The translations under genes were made by a program, and so were the position numbers. From NCBI GenBank assembly GCA_049509515.1, contig JBEKZV010000020.1, positions 1 to 64,000 on the forward strand: a DNA stretch of 64,000 bases, read 5' to 3'. Source of the stretch: JBEKCP01 sp049509515 (GTDB taxonomy: Bacteria; Planctomycetota; Planctomycetia; Pirellulales; Thermoguttaceae). Below, in pieces: positions 25,515 to 33,563 of the stretch. The notes beneath the pieces are model-generated. The model saw only the letters and a list, made by a program, of their open reading frames with translations. It did no database searches and was not told the DNA's origin. How positions within the stretch are numbered: the first letter of the stretch is position 1; each line of letters opens with the position of its first letter.

Positions 25515-26336
25515 CTACGTCAGCGGCCCGCGGGACAGGTCCAGGAAGCTCCGATAAGCTCGGGCATCGCTCACGACCAACACGTAGAGCACTCCCTCTT
25601 GCTGCCAGGCGGCGGCCGCACAGCCCGCCGTCATGGAACGGGGCACGTCGGGAGGCAGGCTGGGCAGTTGGTCCACGATCCGCCCGGTGACATAGAGCGT
25701 CGCCCGGCTGCCCCTCGGCCCAGGCAGGTCGTACGCCACCGCCCGGCCGCCGAGGAAACCCTCCACCCATCGCCAGCAGGTCCCAGGCACTTCCAGCACG
25801 TCGCGCCCGAGCGGATAATCCGGCGGCGCGGGAACATTGGCCAGCAAGAATCCGGGCTTGGGCAGAGGCTCGGCCGCAAACAGCCGCGTGGCCTCTTCCA
25901 GCACGGCCGAGGGCGTGAGGGGCGGTGGGTGGTTCCGGAGCAGCACGGCCACGACCAGCGCGGCGGCCACCGCCCCCGCCAGCCCGACGGCCCAGCGCAT
26001 CAGCCGCGGCCTTGCGGATCGGCGGATCGGCACGGATCGGCCAATCAAGACAGTCGGCGGATCGGCATCGGCCGCCGGCGACGCCGCGTCCCGGGCCTCT
26101 GCAAGCCGTCCCAGCAACCGCTGGGCCAAGCCCTCGGGAACCGGGACCTCGCCGAACGCCCCGCGGATCACCCCGTCCAACCGCCGAAGCTCCTGGAAAC
26201 GCTCCGCCAGATCGGGATCGGCCGCCAACTGCCGCACCAGCGGGGCGAACTGCGGATCGCCGGGGTCGTCCGTGCCCGGACGATAGGCTTCCATCGCCAT
26301 CCAGAGCGGCTCGTCTTGCATCGGCTCGTTTGGCAT
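25515..26336 (-). CDS. Putative anti-sigma factor (single membrane segment)
   Basis: A 273-residue protein with an N-terminal helical region (FAPLVRQLAADPDLAERFQE and onward), a single membrane segment near residues 115-135 (MRWAVGLAGAVAAALVVAVLL) and an extracytoplasmic C-terminal domain of about 130 residues. It follows the ECF sigma gene on the same strand, 54 bases after its stop, which is the standard arrangement for an anti-sigma factor. No zinc HXXXCXXC motif is seen, so the assignment is by topology and context. The start could also be 26357. Confidence 0.65.
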   Translation of the reverse strand: MPNEPMQDEPLWMAMEAYRPGTDDPGDPQFAPLVRQLAADPDLAERFQELRRLDGVIRGAFGEVPVPEGLAQRLLGRLAEARDAASPAADADPPTVLIGRSVPIRRSARPRLMRWAVGLAGAVAAALVVAVLLRNHPPPLTPSAVLEEATRLFAAEPLPKPGFLLANVPAPPDYPLGRDVLEVPGTCWRWVEGFLGGRAVAYDLPGPRGSRATLYVTGRIVDQLPSLPPDVPRSMTAGCAAAAWQQEGVLYVLVVSDARAYRSFLDLSRGPLT

Positions 26337-26390
26337 TCCACGATCCCTAGCGCCCATCCGGGAAAAAGGGGCCTGTCCCCTTTCTCCTTG

Positions 26391-26927
26391 CTAGCGCTCG
26401 TCCGAGCGAACTGTGGGGTTGGGCACCTTCTCGTCCCCGAGCAAACGGGAGCGGAGATGCTGCTTGCCCCGGGCCAACCGGCTCATAACGGTCCCCATCG
26501 GCACGCCGAGCTGTTCGGCAATCTCCCGGTACGAACAATCGTCAAAGTAAAACATCACCAGCACCGCGCGGAACTCCGGCGGCAACTCGCCGAGGGCCTG
26601 CTCGAGCCGCTCGCCGTCCACGCTCTCGCCCACCTCGGCCACGGCCGGCAGGCTGTCCAGGTCCAATCCCAGCACGGCGGCCGGGACCGCCTCGGGCCGC
26701 CGCCACGTCCTGACGAAACAATTCCTCAAAATGGCAAACAGCCAGCCGCGGGCCCGGTCCGGCCGGCGTAACTGCTCCCACCGCTCCTGGGCCACCAGGA
26801 AAACCTGTTGCGTCAGGTCTTCCGCGTCGGTTGCCGAACCCGTCAGGCGATAGGCATAGCCGTACACCGCCTGTAGGTGGTCGGCCACCAGGCGCTCGAT
26901 TGCCGTCTGGGCGTGATCGTCAGCCAT
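26391..26927 (-). CDS. ECF-type RNA polymerase sigma factor
   Basis: A 178-residue sigma-70 family factor with region 2 (AVYGYAYRLTGSATDAEDLT and QQVFLVAQERWEQL, ARGWLFAILRNCF) and region 4 (ALGELPPEFRAVLVMFYFDD, YREIAEQLGVPMGTVMSRLA). It lacks region 1 and 3, as expected for ECF factors. The linker between the regions is short. The downstream membrane protein is its probable regulator. No target promoter can be assigned from this window. Confidence 0.93.
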   Translation of the reverse strand: MADDHAQTAIERLVADHLQAVYGYAYRLTGSATDAEDLTQQVFLVAQERWEQLRRPDRARGWLFAILRNCFVRTWRRPEAVPAAVLGLDLDSLPAVAEVGESVDGERLEQALGELPPEFRAVLVMFYFDDCSYREIAEQLGVPMGTVMSRLARGKQHLRSRLLGDEKVPNPTVRSDER

Positions 26928-27006
26928 CGCCGGCCCAATCTCTTAGAGGCCCGAACCTGCCCGAATATTCCCCGCCGTCTCGCCAGTAGGCCCGCCTTCC
27001 GATGCC

Positions 27007-27109
27007 GTAGGGTGGGTCGACGGGCATCGTGCGCAGCATGGTCGGCGAGCCCCACCAGAAACGAGTCGAATTGCCGTTGGTGGGGCTCGCTGCGCTCGAC
27101 CCACCCTAC
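27007..27109. repeat. 103-base palindromic element (MITE-like)
   Basis: Perfect 14-base terminal inverted repeats (27007-27020 and 27096-27109, GTAGGGTGGGTCGA) enclose perfect 13-base inner arms (27045-27057 and 27078-27090, GCGAGCCCCACCA). There is no coding capacity. A diverged copy is at 22750-22889 and a half copy near 10905-10934. Confidence 0.85.
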
Positions 27110-27209
27110 CGTCTATCCCCTTCTTCCTCCCCCAAAGAAGGCGGCCTCGGCACGGAATTGTAACCTTTCCGGGAATAAAATCCCAGCCTCGGGCATCTAA
27201 GAGGGTTGA

Positions 27210-27228
27210 CGCGGGAAAGGTTCCCGCG
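27210..27228. repeat. Perfect hairpin CGCGGGAA-AGG-TTCCCGCG in a leader
   Basis: An 8-base stem with a 3-base loop lies 42 bases before the ATG of the 64-residue lipoprotein. TTGAC directly precedes it. It could affect transcript stability or be one more short hairpin repeat. Confidence 0.5.
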
Positions 27229-27269
27229 AGACCCAGCAACGCTTTTCAAGATTCAAGAGAGGTGGAGAG

Positions 27270-27464
27270 ATGAAGAAGTTGGCGCTGTTGTTTGTTGTGG
27301 CCTTCAGCATGATGCTCCCCGGCTGCTCGCCGGATAAGAAGGACACCAAGAAGGATACGAAGACCCCCGCGGCCACGAAGACCGACGACAAGGCGAAGAC
27401 CGGCGGCACCGACAAGCCGGCGGATGCGCCTCCGGCGACCCCCGAGAAGGACAAGGCGAAGTAG
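27270..27464 (+). CDS. Small Lys/Thr-rich lipoprotein
   Basis: A 64-residue protein: a lipoprotein signal (1-19, FSMMLPGC) followed by a disordered K/D/T/P-rich tail (KKDTKKDTK). GGTGGAGAG lies just before the ATG. It resembles a miniature of the lipoproteins at 22104 and 23006. Function unknown. Confidence 0.75.
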   Translation: MKKLALLFVVAFSMMLPGCSPDKKDTKKDTKTPAATKTDDKAKTGGTDKPADAPPATPEKDKAK

Positions 27465-27546
27465 GACGGCGATCGGCCGAGACTACAAGGAATGGGGAAG
27501 GATGCCTTTTCGGAGGCAGCCTTCCCCTTCTCCTTTCTTGGCCGGT

Positions 27547-30528
27547 TCAGTTTGGCTTGCCGCAGCACAGTACCTGCCCACTGCGGAGCGTGACGACGAC
27601 TCGGCCGTCGGCGGCCACGGCCAGGCCCCAGCGGACAGGCTCGTCCGGCAGGGGCAGGCTCCACAGCTCGGGGCCGCCCGGCCGCCGCGCGACGAGGTTC
27701 CAAGCCAGCCCGCCGGGCCCCTGCCGTCGGATGCATGTCAGCTCGGCATTCTTGGCGGTCACGACCACCGGCAACCCCCGCAGGGCGTTGGGGGACTGCG
27801 CCGCGTTGCCCTTGTCGAGCACCGGCTGCTCGGGGCTGGCGTAAAGGGGCTGGCCGGAGACGCTCACCCGGCCGTTGGTCAGGCGGAGTTCGCGGCCGCG
27901 GACCGCCTTGGCGCCGTTGCCCCCCGGTGGGGCGTTCAGGCAGCGGCCGTCGCTGGCCTGGAAAATTCCGGGGGAGACCGCGTTGCCGCCGGCCAGATAC
28001 AAGCGGTCGGCCTCCAGCAGCATTTCCCCCTGGCAGGCCACGCCCCGCGGCGACTGGGCGTCGAGGTGCCCCGCCGTGTTGTTCTGCCAGCGGAGCCGGC
28101 CCGTGGCCGCATCCAGGGCGTAAACGTGCGTCCCGTCGAAGTCGTTGATGCCGGCCGCCACATAGGCCGTGCCCCGGTCCACGAGCACGCCGCTGGCAGC
28201 AGGCCAGGTGGAAAGGAGCGACCCGAAGACGGGGATTCGCCGCTCGACGGGGGCGGCCCGGAATCGCCAGAGCTGCCTGCCGCTGGCGGCCTCGAAGGCA
28301 TAGACCCAGCCGTCGCCGGAGCCGACCAGGGCACGGCCGGCGGCGATCGCGGGAGGGTAGAACACCGCGCCGCCGGTGTAGGCCGTCCAGCGGACCCGGC
28401 CGTTGGCGGCGTCGATCGCCCGCACGATCCCGTCTCGACCGCCCACCAGCACCAGCCCGCCCGCCACCACCGGGGCCGTCGGCTCGACTGGGGCCGGGGC
28501 CGCATACCGCCAGAGCACGGCGGCCGCCTCGGGCACGGTCGCGGCGGAGCGGGCGGTCCGCGCATTGTCGCCGCAGTACGTCGGCCAGTCGCCGGGCGAC
28601 TGCGGAAACGCGGCCGGTGCGGCCTCGCCCGGGGCCGGCACCAGCCGCTCCCGGTCTTCGGCCGGCTGATCGAAGGCGAACTCTCCCGCCGGGCCGCAAC
28701 ACAAACACCCGTTGAGCTGCAAGTCGCAGTCGCACACCCAGGGCACCCAGTACAGGCAACCGCCCGCCACGATCACCCCCGTGTGGCACGACGGCCGCGT
28801 GGCCGAGATCCAGCGCATGCCGCCGCTGGCCAGGTCGAGGCGCCCGGTGCCCTCCTCGGCGCGGAAGAAAATGCTGTCGGCGGTGCCGACCGATCGCGTA
28901 CACGCCCGGCGGCACGTCGGGTATGTCGCCAGCACCTCGCCGTTGGTGAGATCGAGCTTCTTGCTTTCGCCCTTCGAGCCCTGCGGACCCACGACGTACA
29001 GGCCGTCCCGGCGGATCACGATTTGCGGGTCCTTCGCCGGGTACTTCCACAGGACCCGGCCGTCCTCGGTGCTCAGGGCCGTGATCCCCGCCACCTGCGG
29101 GCCGGCGAAGTACAGGGCCTTATCGGTACATTTCAAATAGACGGTGCTCTTCCAACCGACAATCCAGCCGTGCCCCGGGCGGTAGGCCCCGATGGCCTGG
29201 AACACGTCCGGGTCCTTCTCGGCGGTCCGCCGCCAGAGCTGGCGGCCGGTGGCGGCGTTGAGGCAGGCCACGTAGCGGCCGAAGGCATTTACATAAATGC
29301 GGCCGGCGGCCATGCACGTCGCGCGGCTGTCCATGGGCGTATCTTCCCGGTGGTGCCACAGGACCTTCTTGGTTGCCGGGTCAATGGCCAGCAGCGTCCG
29401 GGCGAAGCCCCAGCGGTACTCCGGGTCGTTGTAGCCTTTTGAGATGCGGTCCCAGGGCCAACCGCCCTGGGGCATCCGCCAGCGGGCCGCAGGGTCGGGG
29501 GCCTCCGCGGCGCCCACCAGGGCGTAGAGCGTGCCGCGGTCCAGGGCCAGCCATTTCCAGCAGGTGCCGTCGGTCAACTCCGGTGGGGCGACGATCTCGT
29601 CCTGCCGGCGGCCGGTGCCCGCTTCCAACAGCTTGCACGATTTGTCATCGCCCAGATACAAGGTGGCCGGCGTGGCGATCAGGGTGCTGCGGTCGACCAT
29701 GATGCCCGGCGTCAGCGGCCGCTGCCAGAGCACGGTGCCGTTGTAGGCGTTCAGGGCCACCAGCGTGTCCATCATCGCCTCTTCCCGCTGGTGCCAGGCA
29801 ATGTGGCCGAAGGCCATGAAGAGCCGGCCGGCCGAGGCCACCGCCGCCTGCGGGGCGGGGGCGAACCGCGGCGCGGCCACGAACTGTGTCAGATACGGGG
29901 CCCGCGCCACGCGGTCTAGCGATTGCGGGTTGTTGTCGGGACCGTGGTAGTGATGGCTCCAGTCGTCCACGCCGTCGGGAAAGGGCTTGGTCAGGATGCT
30001 CCGCTCGTCCAGGGACGGGCGCCGAACCTGCCCCGCCTCGGGAGCGGCAAACAGCTCAGACACCTCGAAGATCGCCCGGCCTCCCGGCCGCAGCACCCGC
30101 ATGATCTCGTTGGGCGGTTCCAGGGCAGCAGGCAGCACCAGCACCGCGTCGGCCAGGCTGTCGGCCAGGCCGATCCGCGCCGCGCTGCCTTGGGCCACGA
30201 AGATTCGCGTGCCGTATAGTCCGGCGGCGTCGGCGGTGCGGGCCGCGGCCTGCGCGTCGGTGGGGTTGGGCAGTTGAACGAACAACGTCAGCTCGCTCGC
30301 TCGGGCCAGGTCGCGCGCCATGGCCCCCTGGCGATCGCCCAGCACCACGCAAATGCCGCGCGTGGCGCCGAGTTTCTCCGCAACAACCGCCTTGTCAAGC
30401 TCGCTCGCCCGCGCGCTGGCCCCGCCGGCCGCCAGCAGCCCGCAGAACCCGAGCAAGACCACAATGGCGGCCGCCGCCCAGCGCGAACCTGTTCGACTCC
30501 GCCCCGCACACGCCGGCAATCGGTTCAT
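27547..30528 (-). CDS. Secreted methyltransferase-like domain fused to a PQQ-type beta-propeller
   Basis: A 993-residue protein with a signal peptide (about 1-42). Residues about 45-160 resemble a class I methyltransferase Rossmann fold in degraded form: GICVVLGD where a GXGXG motif would be, then LADAVLVLPAALEPPNEIMR and VLRPGGRAIFEV. The rest is a WD-like/PQQ propeller with repeated ALDAATGRLRWQN, AIDPATKKVLWHH, CLNAATGRQLWRR blades. A Cys-rich insert lies near residue 600 (VCDCDLQLNGCLCCG). A periplasmic role is likely and catalysis is unproven. The start at 30528 has AGGGGA about 8 bases upstream. Confidence 0.82.
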   Translation of the reverse strand: MNRLPACAGRSRTGSRWAAAAIVVLLGFCGLLAAGGASARASELDKAVVAEKLGATRGICVVLGDRQGAMARDLARASELTLFVQLPNPTDAQAAARTADAAGLYGTRIFVAQGSAARIGLADSLADAVLVLPAALEPPNEIMRVLRPGGRAIFEVSELFAAPEAGQVRRPSLDERSILTKPFPDGVDDWSHHYHGPDNNPQSLDRVARAPYLTQFVAAPRFAPAPQAAVASAGRLFMAFGHIAWHQREEAMMDTLVALNAYNGTVLWQRPLTPGIMVDRSTLIATPATLYLGDDKSCKLLEAGTGRRQDEIVAPPELTDGTCWKWLALDRGTLYALVGAAEAPDPAARWRMPQGGWPWDRISKGYNDPEYRWGFARTLLAIDPATKKVLWHHREDTPMDSRATCMAAGRIYVNAFGRYVACLNAATGRQLWRRTAEKDPDVFQAIGAYRPGHGWIVGWKSTVYLKCTDKALYFAGPQVAGITALSTEDGRVLWKYPAKDPQIVIRRDGLYVVGPQGSKGESKKLDLTNGEVLATYPTCRRACTRSVGTADSIFFRAEEGTGRLDLASGGMRWISATRPSCHTGVIVAGGCLYWVPWVCDCDLQLNGCLCCGPAGEFAFDQPAEDRERLVPAPGEAAPAAFPQSPGDWPTYCGDNARTARSAATVPEAAAVLWRYAAPAPVEPTAPVVAGGLVLVGGRDGIVRAIDAANGRVRWTAYTGGAVFYPPAIAAGRALVGSGDGWVYAFEAASGRQLWRFRAAPVERRIPVFGSLLSTWPAASGVLVDRGTAYVAAGINDFDGTHVYALDAATGRLRWQNNTAGHLDAQSPRGVACQGEMLLEADRLYLAGGNAVSPGIFQASDGRCLNAPPGGNGAKAVRGRELRLTNGRVSVSGQPLYASPEQPVLDKGNAAQSPNALRGLPVVVTAKNAELTCIRRQGPGGLAWNLVARRPGGPELWSLPLPDEPVRWGLAVAADGRVVVTLRSGQVLCCGKPN

Positions 30529-30666
30529 GGCAATTCCCCTTTCATGGAGAGTGCAGCGACCCAATTATACCGCTCGCGGGCGGGACTGATACAAGCCCGA
30601 ATAGCAAGCGGAGGTGGTGGACGCCCCCTCGCCATCCCCCGCTTGGGCTTCGAGCTGCTGCGCAGG

Positions 30667-30695
30667 CTGCCATGGTCGCCCGCAGGCCGTATAAT
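30667..30695 (+). promoter_or_regulatory. Possible promoter of the nitroreductase gene
   Basis: CTGCCA (30667-30672, 4 of 6), 17-base spacer, TATAAT (30690-30695, perfect), in the divergent region 30529-30812. The rest of that region shows no gene. Confidence 0.4.
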
Positions 30696-30812
30696 AGGAC
30701 TGCGGTTGTCGCGAGTCCTGTCTTGGAGAGGCATTCAGCCATCCGCGTGTACTCGCGGTTCCGGCCTTTGAATCCCCGCCCCGCGGGCGGTCACTTCCGG
30801 AGACATCGATCC

Positions 30813-31709
30813 ATGGGTTTCAGCTTGCAGGAACATGGGCTCCCGACCATTGACGCGGCGGCGTGTACGGGCTGCGGCCAGTGCGTCAGGACTTGTCCCG
30901 ACGAGGTCCTCGTGCGGGAAAACGGCAAGGTGACGGTGGGGCATGGCCTGCTCGTCGGTTGCATCGCCTGCGGGCATTGCATGGCCGTCTGCCCGAGCGG
31001 GGCCATCCGCGTCTCCGGCCGGGGCATGAGGCCCGACGACCGCATCGAACTGCCTCCGGCGGACCGCCGCGCGACGGCCGATCAGTTGGAGGCCCTGGCG
31101 GCTTCCCGGCGGAGCATGCGGAGATTTCAGCCGCGCGATGTGCCGCGCGAAGCCCTGGAACGGATCGTGCGCGTGGCGGCGACCGCGCCGATGGGCATTC
31201 CGCCCCACGAGGTCGGCATCGTCGTCTTTCCCGACCGCGCGAAGGTCCAGGCGCTCGCCGCCGAGGCCTGTGAAACCTTCGAGAGGATGGGACGCTTCTT
31301 CCGTCCCATCGTGCTGGCGATGATGCGGCCGTTTGTCGGCAAGCACCAGTACGAAGCGTTCCGCGACTTCATCCGCCCGCTCTTGCTGATGTTGCCGCGG
31401 GCGCGGCGGCAGGGACGAGACGTGTTTACCTACGACGCCCCGGCGGCGATGCTGTTCCACATCGGGCCGATGGGCGATCCGGCCGATTGCGCGATCGTCG
31501 CCACGTATGCCATGTTGGCCGCCGAGTCGCTCGGGCTGGGCAGTTGCATGCTGGGCACCAGCGTGGCCCTGACCCGCGACAAGCGGCTGAAGGCCAAGTA
31601 CGGCATCCCCGCGGAGAACAAAGTGGGCGTGACGCTCGTGCTGGGCTATCCGGCCGTCGAGTTCCGCCACGGCATCCGCCGCCGCCTGGCGTCGGTAGAA
31701 TACGCATAA
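30813..31709 (+). CDS. 4Fe-4S ferredoxin-nitroreductase fusion
   Basis: A 298-residue redox protein. Residues about 10-65 carry two 4Fe-4S motifs (CTGCGQCVRTCPDEV and CIACGHCMAVCPSGAI). Residues about 90-290 are an FMN nitroreductase domain with SRRSMRRFQPRDVP, VAATAPMGIPPHEVGI, AESLGLGSCMLG and VTLVLGYP. It lacks the usual electron-donor neighbours, so the substrate is unknown. The ferredoxin part probably feeds electrons to the flavin. Start ATG at 30813 is preceded by CCGGAG about 9 bases upstream. Confidence 0.9.
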   Translation: MGFSLQEHGLPTIDAAACTGCGQCVRTCPDEVLVRENGKVTVGHGLLVGCIACGHCMAVCPSGAIRVSGRGMRPDDRIELPPADRRATADQLEALAASRRSMRRFQPRDVPREALERIVRVAATAPMGIPPHEVGIVVFPDRAKVQALAAEACETFERMGRFFRPIVLAMMRPFVGKHQYEAFRDFIRPLLLMLPRARRQGRDVFTYDAPAAMLFHIGPMGDPADCAIVATYAMLAAESLGLGSCMLGTSVALTRDKRLKAKYGIPAENKVGVTLVLGYPAVEFRHGIRRRLASVEYA

Positions 31710-31712
31710 CGT

Positions 31713-31741
31713 CTGACATGACGAGCGTCGGGTGGTATAAT
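31713..31741 (+). promoter_or_regulatory. Promoter CTGACA-N17-TATAAT for the dcd pair
   Basis: CTGACA (31713-31718, 5 of 6), exact 17-base spacer, TATAAT (31736-31741). A leader of about 195 bases precedes the 31943 gene. Confidence 0.6.
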
Positions 31742-31942
31742 TGCGGTGGGTGTCCCGGCTTGGGAAGGGAAATCCCGCAGCCCGCGTGACGGGGATTGCC
31801 ATGGGCGTGATCCACGCCGACATCGGGGTGCCAAATCCAGGCTACTTGAAGTCCGCTCGCTCAGCGGGATAATTCGCCATTGTCGCAGCAGGTTGCACCG
31901 GGGAGGTTTGAGATCTGCCCGGATGAGGGAAGGAGTTTAAAT

Positions 31943-32221
31943 ATGGCAAAAGTTCGCTGCATAGGGTTATCTGAGGGATTGCGCTCGTCGGAGGTCGTCG
32001 CCAGGCTTGTCGATTTCCACGGCCGCACACATTTCATCCGCGTCGAGCGAGACTTCATCGACGATAATGCCGGCATATCCTTTCTGCCGGTCGGCATCGT
32101 TCACGTCGATCCGAAGACGAAGGCAGTGCTCGTCGAGTTGCCACAGGAAGCCGAGACGGGAGCCAACCGCATCTGGGTCAAGCCCGATCAGCTTGACCAA
32201 CCGGCGGAAGCAATGGCATGA
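31943..32221 (+). CDS. Small protein overlapping the dCTP deaminase gene
   Basis: A 92-residue protein with AAGGAG about 8 bases before the ATG (MAKVRCIGLSEGLRSSEVVA). It has beta-rich segments (FHGRTHFIRVERDFI, ISFLPVGIVHVDPK) and ends ELPQEAETGANRIWVKPDQL. I recall similar small, unnamed proteins but know no function. Its TGA overlaps the ATG of the deaminase (ATGA at 32218-32221), so the two are translationally coupled. Confidence 0.75.
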   Translation: MAKVRCIGLSEGLRSSEVVARLVDFHGRTHFIRVERDFIDDNAGISFLPVGIVHVDPKTKAVLVELPQEAETGANRIWVKPDQLDQPAEAMA

Positions 32222-32814
32222 TTCTGTCGGACAGAGAAATCAGGGCCGCGCTTGCCCGTGACGCCTTAAGAATCACGCCCGTCCCTGGTACTGAGGCGTG
32301 GTCCTCAACAGCCGTTGATTTGCGCCTGGCGAAGGAGTTGGTGCTCTGGAGGCGCCCGGACGCGGGCGGTGTTGAGGCGATTGTGTGTCCCAGCGATCCC
32401 GGATACGACTTCGATGCCGCTCGGGCGGATTACAGTCAGCGGATTGAAATCGGAGCCCAGGGGTACGTGTTCCGTCCGCAGGTGTTCCTGCTCGGCTGGA
32501 CCATCGAGAAGATTCGACTTCCACACCGTTCCCGTCTGGCGGCGCGCGTGGAGGGCAAGAGCGGGCTTGCGCGGCTTGGGATCGGGGTCCACGTGACCGC
32601 GCCGACGATCCATGCCGGGTTCGGGTTCAAGAAGGACGATCCGGGGTACGCGGGAAGCCCGCTTCAGCTTGAAATGTGGAACGTCGGCCCCCTGGACATT
32701 AAGCTCATGGAGGGGATGCCGATTTGCCAGATCATCTTTGAAGCCGTGGACGGTACGCCCGAAAAAGGATACGAGGGCATATTCTCCATCCAGGGGCCGG
32801 CAGTGGGCCACTGA
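32218..32814 (+). CDS. dcd: dCTP deaminase
   Basis: Deaminates dCTP to dUTP for thymidylate synthesis. The 198-residue product begins MILSDREIRAAL and has ARVEGKSGLARLGIGVHVTA, PTIHAGFGF and LEMWNVGPLDIKLMEGMPIC, the trimeric dCTP deaminase/dUTPase core with the active-site Glu region. Length is typical. A house-keeping role is the default. Dcd proteins can also act in phage defence by depleting dCTP, and the coupled unknown gene before it leaves that possibility open. Confidence 0.88.
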   Translation: MILSDREIRAALARDALRITPVPGTEAWSSTAVDLRLAKELVLWRRPDAGGVEAIVCPSDPGYDFDAARADYSQRIEIGAQGYVFRPQVFLLGWTIEKIRLPHRSRLAARVEGKSGLARLGIGVHVTAPTIHAGFGFKKDDPGYAGSPLQLEMWNVGPLDIKLMEGMPICQIIFEAVDGTPEKGYEGIFSIQGPAVGH

Positions 32815-33042
32815 CTTGCCTGTTCGGAGCGTACGCCGCCCAGGCGAAAGTGGCCCCTGACTGGCGCCGTGCCGCCCCTGAACCCGCGTCCCCCCTTTGG
32901 CGTGGCGATCGCGCCAATAGTCCCGGGATAACTCTGGAGGCGAACGTGATTCACCCACAGGTGGCATACGCGTGCTTCTTTATGGTTTCCATCATCGCCA
33001 TGGGCCGCCAAATGCGCGAGTATAATTCGTCCAGTGTACCCA

Positions 33043-33071
33043 TTGACATAACACCGTAGTGTCTATATAAT
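33043..33071 (+). promoter_or_regulatory. Consensus sigma-70 promoter
   Basis: TTGACA (33043-33048), exact 17-base spacer, TATAAT (33066-33071): both hexamers are perfect. ACAC-CGTA-GTGT inside the spacer could be a small operator. It drives the 33125 gene with a leader of about 45 bases. The AT-rich patch differs from its GC-rich surroundings. The rest of 32815-33124 shows no gene. Confidence 0.8.
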
Positions 33072-33124
33072 ACACCCAGTAATGGTATACAGTACCTATC
33101 ACTGTCAGCACGAGGAGCAATCAA

Positions 33125-33547
33125 ATGCGAAAGCCCAATCCGTTGGAAGCAACCGTCCTTGAAGAGCTTGGTTACAAGTTCAAGTGGTGGGAGATCTCGG
33201 GCAATCTCGATTATTGTGTGGTAGACACTCCGAATGGCGAGCGAAGGGTTAAGATTTGCATAAGGTGCTACCGCCCAGGGCACCGTTATTTCACCGGTGT
33301 GGCGTGGCAGTTGTTCGACACCGTTGACGAATTTGTGCTCCGGTTCAGCGGAGAGCCGCACCTGTATGTGCTCCCGGCGTCTTTCCTGGCCAAGCTGTGG
33401 GAGCGCTGCGGCAGGCGAACGACCGGGAGCAATCAATTCACCTTCAACGTCCGGACGCGTGGCGACATAATCGAGAACCCCTGCGTCTCGCTCTCGCAAT
33501 ACCGCCGCGCGGCCGGAGCCGCGTCGCCGACCCCTTGCCCCGGTTGA
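33125..33547 (+). CDS. Hypothetical protein behind a strong promoter
   Basis: A 140-residue protein not recognised from sequence. It starts MRKPNPLEATVLEELGYKFK and is rich in aromatic residues (FKWWEISGNLDYCVVD, GHRYFTGVAWQLFDTVDEFV). No signal or membrane segment is seen. GAGGAG lies about 8 bases upstream. Codon third positions are less GC-rich than in neighbours and the promoter is near-ideal E. coli type, which suggests recent acquisition. The reverse-strand ORF covering the same bases is judged a shadow. Confidence 0.65.
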   Translation: MRKPNPLEATVLEELGYKFKWWEISGNLDYCVVDTPNGERRVKICIRCYRPGHRYFTGVAWQLFDTVDEFVLRFSGEPHLYVLPASFLAKLWERCGRRTTGSNQFTFNVRTRGDIIENPCVSLSQYRRAAGAASPTPCPG

Positions 33548-33563
33548 CAATAAAGCCGGACGG

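Noticed and set aside
27424..29442. Plus-strand ORF of 672 codons opposite the PQQ-type gene
   Set aside because: Antisense shadow of the propeller; no domain pattern and no start signal.
32951..33550. Minus-strand ORF of 199 codons opposite the 33125 gene
   Set aside because: The plus strand has a consensus promoter and ribosome site; the minus product shows no protein-like pattern.
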